Notes: generated by a model from the sequence alone, not told the origin. A stretch of 35,499 nt of DNA from Thermoleophilia bacterium (GCA_026785685.1 JAJAZN010000150.1:1-35499); one strand, 5' to 3'; numbered from the stretch's first letter, positions 1-8,399 are shown. Made by a program: numbers and translations.

Positions 1-1
1 C

Positions 2-52
2 CCCGAGGCCGGCTGCACCTACGCCGTCGGCTTCCGCTGCTACCAGGTCTGA
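2..52 (+). CDS. 3' end of an unidentified gene (partial)
   Basis: A short open frame enters from the window edge and stops with TGA at 50-52. It reads PEAGCTYAVGFRCYQV. A C-terminal GFRC is common at the end of formylglycine-generating-enzyme/SUMF-type domains, so that is the best guess, but 16 residues cannot establish it. The stretch is separated from the leftward argJ frame by a G/C homopolymer block, and the two may not be adjacent in the real genome. Confidence 0.25.
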   Translation, partial: PEAGCTYAVGFRCYQV

Positions 53-59
53 GGGTCTG

Positions 60-135
60 ATCTCCCCCCCGGCCCGCCCCCCCCCCCCCCCCCCCGCCCC
101 CGGGGGGGGCGCGGGCGCGGGGGGCGCCCCGGGAC
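60..135. other. G/C homopolymer block, probable assembly junction
   Basis: This stretch is almost pure G and C, with a run of more than 15 C followed by G runs and GCG repeats. Nothing else in the window looks like it. The argJ reading frame matches its family down to about position 136 and then dissolves into Gly/Ala/Pro/Arg low complexity. I infer a sequencing or assembly artefact, or a chimeric join, rather than a biological element. Confidence 0.6.
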
Positions 136-503
136 CCTGCGAGCACCTTGTCGACCGGGAGGCGTGTGCCGATGACGCCGGTCGAAAGGACGATGATCTC
201 CTCGGTAGCGAGTCCGAGGGTCAGTGCAAGCCCCTCGGCAGACGCGACGGCGTCCGCCTCGCCCTGTGCTCCGGTTGCCGCGTTTGCGTTGCCGGCGTTG
301 ATCAGGACGGCCTGGGGTTGAGCGACGGCGAGGTGGCGCTTCGACACGGTCACCGGCGCCGCCTGAACGCGGTTGGTAGTCCACAGCGCGGCCCCCACGG
401 CGCGTGGGACAGAGCGGACGACGGCGACGTCCGGCTTCCCGGAGGGCCTGATCCCGGCTGAGATCCCACTCGCGACAAAGCCCTCAGCAGCGGTCACCGA
501 CAT
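136..503 (-). CDS. argJ: Glutamate N-acetyltransferase / amino-acid acetyltransferase ArgJ (N-terminal part only)
   Basis: ArgJ transfers the acetyl group from N-acetylornithine to glutamate in the cyclic arginine pathway. About 120 N-terminal residues are visible. The family landmarks are GFVASGISAGIRPSGKPDVA, then WTTNRVQAAPV, then LINAGNANAATGAQG, then VLSTGVIGTRLPVDKVLAG. The last segment leads toward the self-cleavage Thr, which would lie further downstream and is not present. After LAG the frame enters the G/C block and no longer resembles ArgJ, so roughly 280 residues are missing. The ATG lies 6 bases after the argC stop, the usual argC-argJ order, with no strong Shine-Dalgarno sequence, so translational coupling is likely. 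Identification of the visible part is firm. Whether the gene is really broken or merely badly assembled is unknown. Confidence 0.85.
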
Positions 504-509
504 AAAGGT

Positions 510-1493
510 TTAGACCAATACTCCGTGGAGCCGCAACCCGGCCGTATCCGCGAAGCCGAGCGCCCGGTTGACGTTCTGGATCGCCTGCCCCGCAGCGCCC
601 TTGCCCAGGTTGTCCTCGGCACAGATCACGACGGTGCGGTCGGTGAACCGGTCCGAGAAGACGCCGATCTCGGCCCGGTCGGTGCCGCGGACCCGCGCCA
701 GTTCGGGCGCGACGCCTTCGGGCAGCACGGACACCACGTCGCTCCCCGCATAGGCCTTCACGAGCAGGGAGCGGAGGTCGGCGCCGGTAGAGCGGACGTT
801 GCACGTCGCGAGCAGGCCGCGGCGCACGGGCAGCAGGTGCGGCGTGAACGAGACGGGGAAGCCGAGCAGCTGCGCGATCTCGGGCACGTGCTGGTGGGCG
901 CCAACGCGATAGGGGCTGACGTTCTCGAGCACGAACCCGGCGTGGGAGGCGTCCTTCGGCGTCCGGCCGGCACCGGTCATCCCCGAGAGGCCGTCGACGA
1001 CGACGGAGCCCGGATCGATCGCCCCTGCAATCGGCGCCAGCGCAAGGAGCGTGGCGGTCGCATAGCACCCGGGGTTCGCGATCAGACGGCCTGTCTCGGC
1101 GACGAGCTCGGGCAGCCCGTAAACCCAGTCGCCGAGCCGCTCGGGATGCGGGTGCTCGAAGCCGTACCAGGCGGAGTAGCCGGCTGCGTCCCTGAGGCGA
1201 TGCGCGCCGGAGAGATCGACGACGACACCCGACGGAATCTCCTCGATCGTCGCCGACCCGCCGTGGGAGAGGCAGAGGATCGTCACGTCCGTCTCGTGCG
1301 CGAGCGCCTCTGCGTTCGAGACGAAATCGGGCACCGCCGTGCCTGCGAGCCGCGGATCGAGGGCGTTCGCGGACTGCCCGGCGAGCGAGTCCGACCCGAC
1401 GGCGGCGAGCTCGAGCCCCGGGTGCCCGAGGACGCGGTCGAGCGTCTCCTGCCCGGTGTACCCGGCCGCGCCAACAATGCTCACGGTCTTCAT
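510..1493 (-). CDS. argC: N-acetyl-gamma-glutamyl-phosphate reductase ArgC
   Basis: ArgC reduces N-acetylglutamyl phosphate to the semialdehyde with NADPH, the third step of arginine synthesis. The protein begins MKTVSIVGAAGYTGQE, a Rossmann GxxGxxG fold. The catalytic Cys is in IANPGCYATATLLAL, followed by GLSGMTGAGR and the HQHVPEI segment, all diagnostic of ArgC. From this start it has 327 residues, slightly short of the usual ~340. I chose the ATG at 1493 because the family normally begins right at this strand. An in-frame ATG at 1499 and GTG at 1508 are alternatives, and none has a clear Shine-Dalgarno sequence. A palindrome overlaps these start codons (see the separate entry). argJ follows 6 bases downstream. 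Confidence 0.95.
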   Translation of the reverse strand: MKTVSIVGAAGYTGQETLDRVLGHPGLELAAVGSDSLAGQSANALDPRLAGTAVPDFVSNAEALAHETDVTILCLSHGGSATIEEIPSGVVVDLSGAHRLRDAAGYSAWYGFEHPHPERLGDWVYGLPELVAETGRLIANPGCYATATLLALAPIAGAIDPGSVVVDGLSGMTGAGRTPKDASHAGFVLENVSPYRVGAHQHVPEIAQLLGFPVSFTPHLLPVRRGLLATCNVRSTGADLRSLLVKAYAGSDVVSVLPEGVAPELARVRGTDRAEIGVFSDRFTDRTVVICAEDNLGKGAAGQAIQNVNRALGFADTAGLRLHGVLV

Positions 1494-1495
1494 CT

Positions 1496-1534
1496 GCATA
1501 GTATGCACAGACTCGTCGATCTATGCGATACGCA
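1496..1534. promoter_or_regulatory. Possible ArgR (ARG-box-like) operator pair at the argC start
   Basis: TGCATAGTATGCA at 1496-1508 is a perfect 13-nt inverted repeat overlapping the possible argC start codons. A second, weaker one, TGCGATACGCA, lies at 1524-1534, centred 27 bp away. ArgR operators are AT-leaning palindromes with TGCAT/ATGCA-like half sites near arg promoters, so this is a plausible arginine-responsive operator. The 27-bp spacing is not the roughly 21 bp usual for tandem ARG boxes, so the assignment is tentative. Confidence 0.35.
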
Positions 1535-1826
1535 GCGTGATTGCTCGAGTAGCGGCGCCGCCGACGGGTGAATATGGCAAGCGAAACGCCGAGCCGACCA
1601 GCGATCGAGGACATTGAACGGTGCCGCAGTCCACACCAGGGCGGGTAGTGAGGTACACGGGGATGAGTGAGCGGCGGCTGCCGGCGGGGGGTTGAGTAGG
1701 GCCGTCATAGCGGTCGCGTCGAACTGTCGTAACAGTCTCCTGTTGAGCGTCAACGGCGCCACTCCGCGCCCAGTTCGGCGCCTTCTATTTGCGGCCCCTC
1801 GCGGGTCCAGGCATGCTTCAGGACAG
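1535..1826. other. Divergent intergenic region between argC and the ilv leader
   Basis: No convincing gene is visible here. There are two small perfect inverted repeats: ACTGT-cgta-ACAGT near 1722-1735 and GTTGA-gcg-TCAAC at 1742-1754. Either could be a regulator site or part of the ilv promoter zone. I see no clear -35/-10 pair. The ilvB-direction promoter must lie in or just left of this stretch if the leader peptide at 1827 is translated. Confidence 0.4.
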
Positions 1827-1937
1827 ATGCTCTGCCACTCCGTCTCGTCGTTCGACAGCGATCCGCGCTCTGCCATTCACGGCTGCGCCATATCGCGCGG
1901 CGTAGGCATCGAGCTCATTACGATTCTCCCCCGCTAG
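1827..1937 (+). CDS. Putative ilv-thr operon leader peptide (attenuator)
   Basis: This is a 36-codon open frame from an ATG preceded by AGGA (only 3 bases away, so a tight Shine-Dalgarno spacing). Its last residues are GVGIELITILPR, giving three Ile, two Leu, one Thr and one Val just before the TAG at 1935-1937. Leader peptides with clusters of the end-product amino acids are the hallmark of ribosome-mediated attenuation of ilv operons, including in actinobacteria such as Corynebacterium. The Thr codon would also suit an operon that includes hom, thrC and thrB. The stop lies 5 bases before the first pairing segment of a set of alternative hairpins. The peptide is inferred; no homology can be claimed at this length. 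Confidence 0.5.
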   Translation: MLCHSVSSFDSDPRSAIHGCAISRGVGIELITILPR

Positions 1938-2015
1938 GGAGACGTCGCTCACGCACAGGGCCCGATCAGTGCAGACGGCGACGGAATCAGCACCGGTCGC
2001 CAACCTGGCGGCCGG
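1895..2015 (+). promoter_or_regulatory. Alternative RNA hairpins ahead of ilvB (probable attenuator)
   Basis: Five short segments can pair in exclusive ways. Segment 1 (GCGGCG, 1897-1902, inside the leader codons) pairs with segment 2 (CGTCGC, 1943-1948). Segment 2 pairs with segment 3 (GCGACG, 1978-1983). Segment 3 (GGCGAC, 1977-1982) pairs with segment 4 (GTCGCC, 1996-2001). Segment 4 (1993-2002) also pairs with segment 5 (2006-2015) as a 10-bp stem with a 3-nt loop and one G-U pair. A ribosome stalled at the Ile/Leu codons would cover segment 1 and leave 2 free; one at the stop codon would cover 2. No U-tract follows the last hairpin, so which structure terminates is unclear. Confidence 0.45.
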
Positions 2016-2052
2016 AGAAGGGACGAGGCACCGTGAGACCGAAGGACAGGAA

Positions 2053-3771
2053 ATGAGAATGAACGGAGCAGACGCGATCCTGCGCTCCCTCGAGGCCGAG
2101 GGTGTCGAGGTGATGTTCGGGATCCCGGGGGGCGCGATCATGCCGACCTACGACGCGATGGCGCGCGGCACCACCGTGCGCCACGTTCTCGCGCGCCACG
2201 AGCAGGGCGCAGGGCACATGGCGCAGGGCTACGCACGCGCTTCCGGCAAGGTCGGCGTCGGGATCGGCACCTCCGGCCCCGGCGCCACGAACCTCGTCAC
2301 GCCGATCGCCGACGCGTGGATGGACTCGACGCCGCTCGTCTGCATCACCGGCCAGGTGCGCTCCACCCTGATCGGCACCGACGCCTTCCAGGAGTGCGAC
2401 ATCACCGGGATCACGATGCCGATCGTCAAGCACTCCTGGCTCGTCCAGAACGTGAAGGACATTCCCGCCGTGATCAAGGCTGCGTTCCACGTTGCAAGCA
2501 CCGGGCGCTGCGGGCCTGTTCTCGTCGATGTGCCGCGCGACATCCAGGAGGCCGAGCTCGACTTCACCTACCCGGAGACCGTCGATCTGCCCGGGTGGCG
2601 CCCGCCGCGCAAAGTGCATCCGCTGCAGATCCGCGACGCAGCAGAACGGATCGCGAAGGCCGAGAAGCCCGTCCTCTACGTCGGCGGTGGCACGATTAAT
2701 GGCGACGCCTGCGACGAGCTGCGCACTCTGGCCGAGGTCGGCGAGCTACCCGTCGTGACCACTCTCATGGGCAAGGGCGCCTTCCCCGAGACACACCCCC
2801 TCTTTTTCGGGTGGCCCGGGATGCATGGCACGAAGTGGGCGAACATCGCCATGAACACCTGCGACGTCCTCGTCGCGATCGGCTCTCGCTTCGACGACCC
2901 CGTCACCGGCAAGCTGACCGCCTTCGCGCCCGGGGCGACCGTGATCCACCTCGATATCGACCCGGCGGAGATCTCGAAGCTCCGCGACGCGGATATCCCG
3001 GTCGTCGGCCCACTCAAGAAGGCGGTACACGAGCTCGCGATCGCGGTTGGCAAGCACCGTGCCGCAGGCGTGCCCGGCCCCTCGGCCTGGGTGCGGCGGA
3101 TCGAGGACCTGCGCGACGAGTTTCCGCTGCGCTACGGCTCGGGCGGCGAGTGGCTCAAGCCGCAGAAGGTGGTCGAGACCCTGCAGGAGCTCACCGCCGG
3201 CGACGACGTGATCGTCACGACAGGCGTCGGACAGCACCAGATGTGGGCGATGCAGTACATCCTCACCGAGAAGCCGCGCAACTTCATCACCTCGGGCGGG
3301 CTCGGCACGATGGGATACGGGATCCCCGCTGCAATCGGCGCGAAGGCCGCACGGCCCGAGGCAACAGTCGTCTGCATCGACGGCGACGGCTGCTTCCAGA
3401 TGACCGCCCAGGAGCTCACGACGGCCGTGATCGACGACCTTCCGATCATCGTGGTGCTCGTCAACAACGGCTACCTCGGCATGGTCACGCAGTGGCAGGA
3501 CATGTTCTTCGACGGCCGGCGCTCGCACGTCGGACTCGGCGCAGACGTGCCTGATTACGTCAAGCTCGCCGAGGCCTACGGGGGGGTGGGGATGCTCGTC
3601 GAGTCCGAAGCAGAGCTCGAGCCAGCATTGCGCGAGGCGCTCTCGCTCAACCGCACCGTCGTGATCGACTGCCGCGTCGACCCTGCCGAGCAATGCTTCC
3701 CGATGATCCCCTCCGGAGCCGCCGCAATCGACATGGTCGAGTACCAGGATCCCGTCGAGGCGACGTCGTGA
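2053..3771 (+). CDS. ilvB: Acetolactate (acetohydroxyacid) synthase large subunit IlvB
   Basis: This TPP enzyme condenses pyruvate with pyruvate or 2-oxobutyrate, the first common step of Val/Leu and Ile synthesis. From this start the protein has 572 residues. It begins with GADAILRSLEAEGVEVMFGIPGG, and the catalytic Glu is in ARHEQGAGHMAQGYARASG. The central FAD-type domain follows, then the TPP motif with GDG at 444-446 and NN at 471-472. I chose the ATG at 2053 because AGGA lies 6 bases upstream. An ATG at 2059 is equally well spaced behind a second AGGA. A GTG at 1969 in the same frame would add 28 residues that run through the attenuator hairpins and is not favoured. The stop overlaps the ilvN start (GTGA). 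This is the first structural gene of the long ilv-thr operon. Confidence 0.97.
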   Translation: MRMNGADAILRSLEAEGVEVMFGIPGGAIMPTYDAMARGTTVRHVLARHEQGAGHMAQGYARASGKVGVGIGTSGPGATNLVTPIADAWMDSTPLVCITGQVRSTLIGTDAFQECDITGITMPIVKHSWLVQNVKDIPAVIKAAFHVASTGRCGPVLVDVPRDIQEAELDFTYPETVDLPGWRPPRKVHPLQIRDAAERIAKAEKPVLYVGGGTINGDACDELRTLAEVGELPVVTTLMGKGAFPETHPLFFGWPGMHGTKWANIAMNTCDVLVAIGSRFDDPVTGKLTAFAPGATVIHLDIDPAEISKLRDADIPVVGPLKKAVHELAIAVGKHRAAGVPGPSAWVRRIEDLRDEFPLRYGSGGEWLKPQKVVETLQELTAGDDVIVTTGVGQHQMWAMQYILTEKPRNFITSGGLGTMGYGIPAAIGAKAARPEATVVCIDGDGCFQMTAQELTTAVIDDLPIIVVLVNNGYLGMVTQWQDMFFDGRRSHVGLGADVPDYVKLAEAYGGVGMLVESEAELEPALREALSLNRTVVIDCRVDPAEQCFPMIPSGAAAIDMVEYQDPVEATS

Positions 3772-4277
3772 AGCACACGATCTCCGTTCTCCTCGAAGAC
3801 AAGCCGGGCGCTCTCGCGCGCATCGCGACGATGTTCGCCCGCCGCGGATTCAACATCGACTCGCTCGCCGTCGGCCCGACCGAGCGCCCAGGGGTTTCGT
3901 GCATCACGCTGCGCGTCGATGCCGAGCACCACTCGCTCGAGCAGATCGAGAAGCAGATCCACAAGCTCGTGAATGTGCTCCGCGTCACCGAACTCGCCCC
4001 GGAGGAGGCCGTCGAGCGTGAGCTTCTGTTGCTCAAGGTCGGCGCCGACCCCGAGCGACGCGCGGAGCTGGTCTCGACCGCCGAGGCGTTCAAGGGCCGC
4101 GTCGTCGACCTCGGCCCGGACACCGTGACGTTCGAGCTTACGGGCACGCCGGAGGAGCTCGACGCGTTCGAGGAGCTCGCCCGACCGTACGGCATCAAGG
4201 AGCTCGTGCGGACAGGACGCGTCGGAATTGCGCGTGCCTCCGCCCGCAAGGCGTCGCGCCTCTCCGCGATCAACTGA
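3768..4277 (+). CDS. ilvN: Acetolactate synthase small (regulatory) subunit
   Basis: IlvN/IlvH binds the large subunit, raises its activity and gives valine feedback inhibition. The 169-residue protein starts [33 protein letters not shown], a textbook ACT domain. [15 protein letters not shown] follows, and from about residue 80 the C-terminal AHAS-small domain (ELLLLKV, then [13 protein letters not shown]). The length suits the ~165-175 residue class. The GTG start overlaps the ilvB stop, so the two subunits are translationally coupled. A 47-base gap separates it from ilvC. Confidence 0.96.
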   Translation: MKHTISVLLEDKPGALARIATMFARRGFNIDSLAVGPTERPGVSCITLRVDAEHHSLEQIEKQIHKLVNVLRVTELAPEEAVERELLLLKVGADPERRAELVSTAEAFKGRVVDLGPDTVTFELTGTPEELDAFEELARPYGIKELVRTGRVGIARASARKASRLSAIN

Positions 4278-4324
4278 TCCAGCTCCACGCACTCATTCGA
4301 CACCAACGAAGGGACATCAAGGAC

Positions 4325-5311
4325 ATGGCAACGATTCTCCGCGACGGCGACCTCGGACTCCTCAACGGCAAGGTTGCGGTCATCGGCTACGGGAGCCAGG
4401 GGCACGCCCATGCGCTCAACCTCCGCGACTCCGGTGTCGAGGTCGAGGTCGGCCTCCGCGAGGGGTCTGCCTCGTGGGGCGAGGCAGAGGCGACTGGACT
4501 TACGGTGCGTACCATTGCGGATGCGGTCTCGGGCGCACAGCTCGTCGCCATGCTCCTGCCCGATCAGGTGCAGCCGCAGGTCTACGCCGATCACGTCGAG
4601 CCGAACCTCGCGCCGGGAGCCGCTGTTCTCTTCGCCCACGGGTTCAACGTCCTCTACGAGCGCATCGCCCCCGACGCCTCCCACGACGTGATCATGGTCG
4701 CCCCGAAGGGCCCGGGCCACGTCGTGCGGCGTCTCTTCACGGAGGGCTACGGCACGCCAGCCCTGATCGCGATCCAGCAGGACGCTTCGGGCGGCGCTCG
4801 CGACCTCGCGCTTGCCTACGCCGTCGGCATTGGTGCGGGGCGGGCGGGCATCCTCGAGACCACGTTCAAGGAGGAGACCGAGACGGACCTCTTCGGCGAG
4901 CAAGCGGTTCTCTGCGGCGGCACGTCCGAGCTCGTCCGCGCCGGCTTCGAGACGCTCGTCGAGGCCGGGTATGCACCCGAGATCGCCTACTACGAGTGCC
5001 TCCACGAGCTGAAGCTGATTGTCGACCTGATGTGGGAGAACGGCCTCGCCGGCATGCGCTACTCCATCTCGGACACGGCCGAGTTCGGCGACTACACGCG
5101 CGGCAAGCGCGTGATCGACGAGCACGTCCGCGAGGAGATGAAGGGGATCCTGGCCGACATCCAGTCCGGCGCGTTCGCGCGCGAGTGGGTCGAGGACATG
5201 GACAACAACGAGGCACGGCTCAAGGCGATGCGCGCCGAGGCGGCACAGTCCCAGCTCGAGACCGTCGGCAAGGATCTCCGCAGCCTGATGCACCGCGCCG
5301 GGGACCGTTAG
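4325..5311 (+). CDS. ilvC: Ketol-acid reductoisomerase (class I)
   Basis: IlvC isomerises and reduces acetolactate or acetohydroxybutyrate with NAD(P)H and Mg2+. The 328-residue length is that of the short class I enzymes. The N-terminal Rossmann domain shows [19 protein letters not shown], then the cofactor-specificity loop LREGSASW. Its Arg and two Ser are the pattern usually linked with NADPH use. The C-terminal knotted domain carries the metal ligands in [18 protein letters not shown] and [20 protein letters not shown] precedes the ATG closely. hom starts 3 bases after the stop. Confidence 0.97.
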   Translation: MATILRDGDLGLLNGKVAVIGYGSQGHAHALNLRDSGVEVEVGLREGSASWGEAEATGLTVRTIADAVSGAQLVAMLLPDQVQPQVYADHVEPNLAPGAAVLFAHGFNVLYERIAPDASHDVIMVAPKGPGHVVRRLFTEGYGTPALIAIQQDASGGARDLALAYAVGIGAGRAGILETTFKEETETDLFGEQAVLCGGTSELVRAGFETLVEAGYAPEIAYYECLHELKLIVDLMWENGLAGMRYSISDTAEFGDYTRGKRVIDEHVREEMKGILADIQSGAFAREWVEDMDNNEARLKAMRAEAAQSQLETVGKDLRSLMHRAGDR

Positions 5312-5314
5312 GAC

Positions 5315-6622
5315 GTGGCCTCTGTCGACGTACCGGTAGCGCTCCTCGGGTATGGCACCGTCGGTGCCGCGGTGCACCGCCTGCTCGAGGAGTCGGCCGA
5401 CGAGATCGAGCGCGCCACCGGCCACCGCCTCAGGGTGACTCGTGCGCTCGTGAAGGACACGAGCAAGGACCGAGGGTTCTCGCCGGCGCCGGGCGTTCTC
5501 ACCGTCGACATCGGCGACATCCTCGGCGACCCCTCGATCCAGGTCGTCGCCGAGGTGATGGGCGGCGTCGACCCGGCGGGTGGGTACGTGCTCGAGCTGC
5601 TGCGGTCGGGACGCCCCGTCGTGACCGCGAACAAGCAACTTGTCGCACGACGCGGCACCGAGCTGTTCGAAGCGGCGGCCGCAGGTGGCGTGCAGCTGCG
5701 ATTCGAGGCGTCCGTTTGCGCTGCGATCCCCGTAATCAAGGTGTTGCGTGAGTCCCTCATCGTCACGAATGTGCATCGGGTTCTCGGGATCGTCAACGGG
5801 ACGACGAACTTCATCCTCTCCGCGATGGAGGAGGGCCGCTCGTACGGCGATGCCCTAGCCGAGGCCCAACGGCTCGGCTTCGCCGAGGCCGATCCGACCG
5901 AGGACGTCGGCGGGCTCGACGCCGCTGCAAAGACGGCGATCCTCGCCACCGTCGCGTTCGGCTCCCGGGTCCCACTCGATTGGGTCGAGGTCGAAGGCAT
6001 CGAGGGGGTCACGCTCGACCACGTCGCTGCCGCGCGAGCGCTCGACATGCACGTCAAACTGATCGGGCGGGCATCGCTCGTCGGCGACCGCGTCGACGTG
6101 CGGGTCGGGCCGGCGTTCGTGGACGGCCACCATCCACTTGCCGCGGTGGAGGGAGCCTTCAACGCGGTGATGTTGCACGGCGACGCGATCCGCGAGATCA
6201 CGCTCGAAGGGCCTGGAGCCGGCGGGATCGAGACCGCATCCGCCGTCGTTGCCGACATGGTCTCCGTCGTCGGGACGACCGGGTCAGGATTCCTCCAGAA
6301 CGACCCGGTCTGGCGCACGCTCGAGCGGCTGCCTCCAGGCGAGCTCGCCTCGCCGTTCTACCTCCGGCTCGAGGTCGAGGATCGAGCAGGCGTCCTCGCG
6401 CGCATCGCGCAGGAGCTCGCATCCGAAAGCGTCTCCGTCGCGCAGCTCGTGCAGCAGCAGGTCGAAGGGCGCGCCGTCCTCCACGTCGTGACGCACGAGG
6501 CTGCATCGGGGCGGGTCGATGCCGCTCTCGCCGCGATCCGGGCTCTGCCCGAGGCCCGCGGCGAGGCAACCGCGATGCCCGTCATCTCGGGCCGAGGCGT
6601 CGCCGAGCTGGGCTGGGCGTGA
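5315..6622 (+). CDS. hom: Homoserine dehydrogenase with C-terminal ACT domain
   Basis: It reduces aspartate semialdehyde to homoserine, the branch point to threonine, isoleucine and methionine. The 435-residue protein opens with a Rossmann fold (ALLGYGTVGAAVHRLL). The family signature runs through ANKQLVARRG, CAAIPVIKVLRES, GIVNGTTNFILSAM and EADPTEDVGGLDAAAK. An ACT domain at about 355-430 begins LRLEVEDRAGVLARIAQELA; in this family it mediates threonine feedback inhibition. The GTG start is 3 bases beyond the ilvC stop, and the gene's own stop overlaps thrC by 4 bases. This places the threonine genes in the same transcript as the ilv genes. Confidence 0.97.
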   Translation: MASVDVPVALLGYGTVGAAVHRLLEESADEIERATGHRLRVTRALVKDTSKDRGFSPAPGVLTVDIGDILGDPSIQVVAEVMGGVDPAGGYVLELLRSGRPVVTANKQLVARRGTELFEAAAAGGVQLRFEASVCAAIPVIKVLRESLIVTNVHRVLGIVNGTTNFILSAMEEGRSYGDALAEAQRLGFAEADPTEDVGGLDAAAKTAILATVAFGSRVPLDWVEVEGIEGVTLDHVAAARALDMHVKLIGRASLVGDRVDVRVGPAFVDGHHPLAAVEGAFNAVMLHGDAIREITLEGPGAGGIETASAVVADMVSVVGTTGSGFLQNDPVWRTLERLPPGELASPFYLRLEVEDRAGVLARIAQELASESVSVAQLVQQQVEGRAVLHVVTHEAASGRVDAALAAIRALPEARGEATAMPVISGRGVAELGWA

Positions 6623-7587
6623 CCATCGCGCTGATCGATCGCTTCCGCGCTGCCCTTCCTGTGAGCGAGGCAACGCCCGTCATCTCGCTCGGCGAAGGGT
6701 CTACGCCGCTCCTCAGCGCGCCCCGTCTCTCGGAGCGCCTGGGCGTGGAGATCTGGCTCAAGTGGGAGGCGTCGAACCCGACGGGCTCGTACAAGGATCG
6801 GGGCATGACCGTGGCCGTCTCGAAGGCGGCCGAGGACGGTGCCGAGGCGGTGATCTGTGCCTCGACCGGCAACACGGCTGCGTCGGCCGCAGCCTATGCC
6901 GCTCGCGCGGGGATCCCCGCCGTCGTGCTCACGCCCGAGGGCGCGGTCGCGGGCGCCAAGGTGTCGCAGACGCGGATGCTCGGCGCGAAGGTGCTCGAAA
7001 TCCGGGGCGATTTCGACGAGGCCCTTGCCGCAGCACAGGAGCTCTCCCGCCGGGGAACACACGTCCTTGTCAACTCCGTCAACCCCTATCGTCGCGAGGG
7101 CCAGAAGACCGCCGTCTACGAGATCGTCGAGGAGCTCGGCACGGCGCCCGACGCGTTCGTGATTCCGTACGGAGGTGGGGGCAACACGTCGGCCTACGCG
7201 ATCGCGATTGGAGAGCTCGGGATCTCCACGCCGATCTACTCGGTCGAGGCCGAGCACCGGCCGACGACGCTTGCCTCTGCGATCCGGATCGGTGACCCGG
7301 TGCACGCCGCAAGCGTGCAGGCTGCGGGAGCGACCATCGTCACCGTCTCGGACGACGAGATCGTGGCCGCATGGCTCGAGCTCGCGACAACCGAGGGGCT
7401 GTTCTGCGAGCCGTCCTCGGCAGCCGGCCTCGCCGCGATTCGACGCGGCGCAGTCCTGGGCGAGCGGGTCGTCGTCACGATTACCGGCCACGGCCTCAAG
7501 GACACGGAAGCGGCCGACCGCTATGCGCCACCGCGCGCCCAGGTCGACGCAGATCCCGACGCGATCGCCGCCGCAGCCCGCGCATGA
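6619..7587 (+). CDS. thrC: Threonine synthase (operon copy)
   Basis: This PLP fold-type II lyase converts O-phosphohomoserine to threonine. The 322-residue protein starts at a GTG overlapping the hom stop. It shows LGEGSTPLL, then the PLP-lysine motif NPTGSYKDRG with Lys59, and CASTGNTAASAAAYAARAG. The phosphate-binding Gly-rich loop PYGGGGNTSAYA follows, then CEPSSAAGLAAI and TITGHGLKD. It lacks the N-terminal zinc ribbon of the second copy at 14946. Its place between hom and thrB makes the threonine role secure. thrB begins at an overlapping ATGA. Confidence 0.95.
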   Translation: MTIALIDRFRAALPVSEATPVISLGEGSTPLLSAPRLSERLGVEIWLKWEASNPTGSYKDRGMTVAVSKAAEDGAEAVICASTGNTAASAAAYAARAGIPAVVLTPEGAVAGAKVSQTRMLGAKVLEIRGDFDEALAAAQELSRRGTHVLVNSVNPYRREGQKTAVYEIVEELGTAPDAFVIPYGGGGNTSAYAIAIGELGISTPIYSVEAEHRPTTLASAIRIGDPVHAASVQAAGATIVTVSDDEIVAAWLELATTEGLFCEPSSAAGLAAIRRGAVLGERVVVTITGHGLKDTEAADRYAPPRAQVDADPDAIAAAARA

Positions 7588-8399
7588 TCGTCCGAGCCCC
7601 CGCCACGTCCGCAAACATCGGCGCCGGCTTCGACACAGCCGCGGTCGCGCTCGATCTTTGGGACGAGCTCGAGGTGACGAGCGGATCAGGCGTGATCATC
7701 GAAGGAGAGGGATCGTCCGAGCTCTCGCTCGATGAGAACAACCTCGCCGTGCGCGCGTACTCGCTCCTCGCCGATCCGACCGGAAAGCAGTTCCGTTTCC
7801 GGAATGCGATCCCTCTCGAGCGCGGACTCGGCTCGTCGGCAGCTGCGATCGCACTCGGCCTCGTCGCGGCAGCGCCGGATGCGAGCCCGGAGGAGTTGCT
7901 CGCGGCTGGCCTGAGGCTCGAACCACACGCCGACAATCTCGGCGCCGCACTCCTCGGCGGCCTGACCCTCGCCTGGGACGGAAAGATCGCGCGCATTGCG
8001 GAGACGCTCCCGCTCGAAGCGATTGCCATCATCCCGAGCTCGAGAACGTCGACCAAGATGTCCCGCGGAGCTCTGCCTGCGACGGTCCCGCATGCGGAGG
8101 CGGCCGCGAGCGCAGGACGTGCTGCGCTCCTCGGAGCAGGAGCGGCGAGTGGTGACGCAACGCTGTTCGCGGCAGCGCTCGACGACTGGCTCCACGAACC
8201 GTACCGCCCGTCGGAGGTACTGGACGTCGTCCGTCGTACCCCGCCGCCCGGATGCCTCGGAGCGACACTCTCCGGATCAGGCCCCACGGTGATCGCGTGG
8301 GTCTCGGATGCGGAAGGGTGCGTCGCGTCGATCCAGGATCTCTTCCCCGACCACCGAGTGCTCGAACTGGCTGTGGCCCCGCGAGGCGCTCTCCGGTGA
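7584..8399 (+). CDS. thrB: Homoserine kinase (GHMP family)
   Basis: It phosphorylates homoserine to O-phosphohomoserine, the substrate of threonine synthase. The 271-residue protein begins MIVRAPATSANIGAGFDTAAVALDLWDELEV, typical of ThrB. The GHMP ATP-binding motif PLERGLGSSAAAIAL is at 77-91, and the C-terminal LSGSGPTVIAW is a late family signature. It is shorter than the ~300-310 residues of enterobacterial ThrB, but actinobacterial forms are often under 300. Start (ATGA) and stop (GTGA) both overlap neighbouring genes. Confidence 0.94.
   Translation: MIVRAPATSANIGAGFDTAAVALDLWDELEVTSGSGVIIEGEGSSELSLDENNLAVRAYSLLADPTGKQFRFRNAIPLERGLGSSAAAIALGLVAAAPDASPEELLAAGLRLEPHADNLGAALLGGLTLAWDGKIARIAETLPLEAIAIIPSSRTSTKMSRGALPATVPHAEAAASAGRAALLGAGAASGDATLFAAALDDWLHEPYRPSEVLDVVRRTPPPGCLGATLSGSGPTVIAWVSDAEGCVASIQDLFPDHRVLELAVAPRGALR

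Noticed and set aside
484-1614. Long open frames on both strands across argC (376 and 348 codons)
   Set aside because: They are Arg/Ala-rich shadow frames of argC caused by high GC. Only the argC frame carries conserved motifs.
1969-2052. GTG start giving IlvB 28 extra residues
   Set aside because: The extension would be translated through the attenuator hairpins and has no family similarity. The ATG at 2053 has a well-placed Shine-Dalgarno sequence and the normal start.
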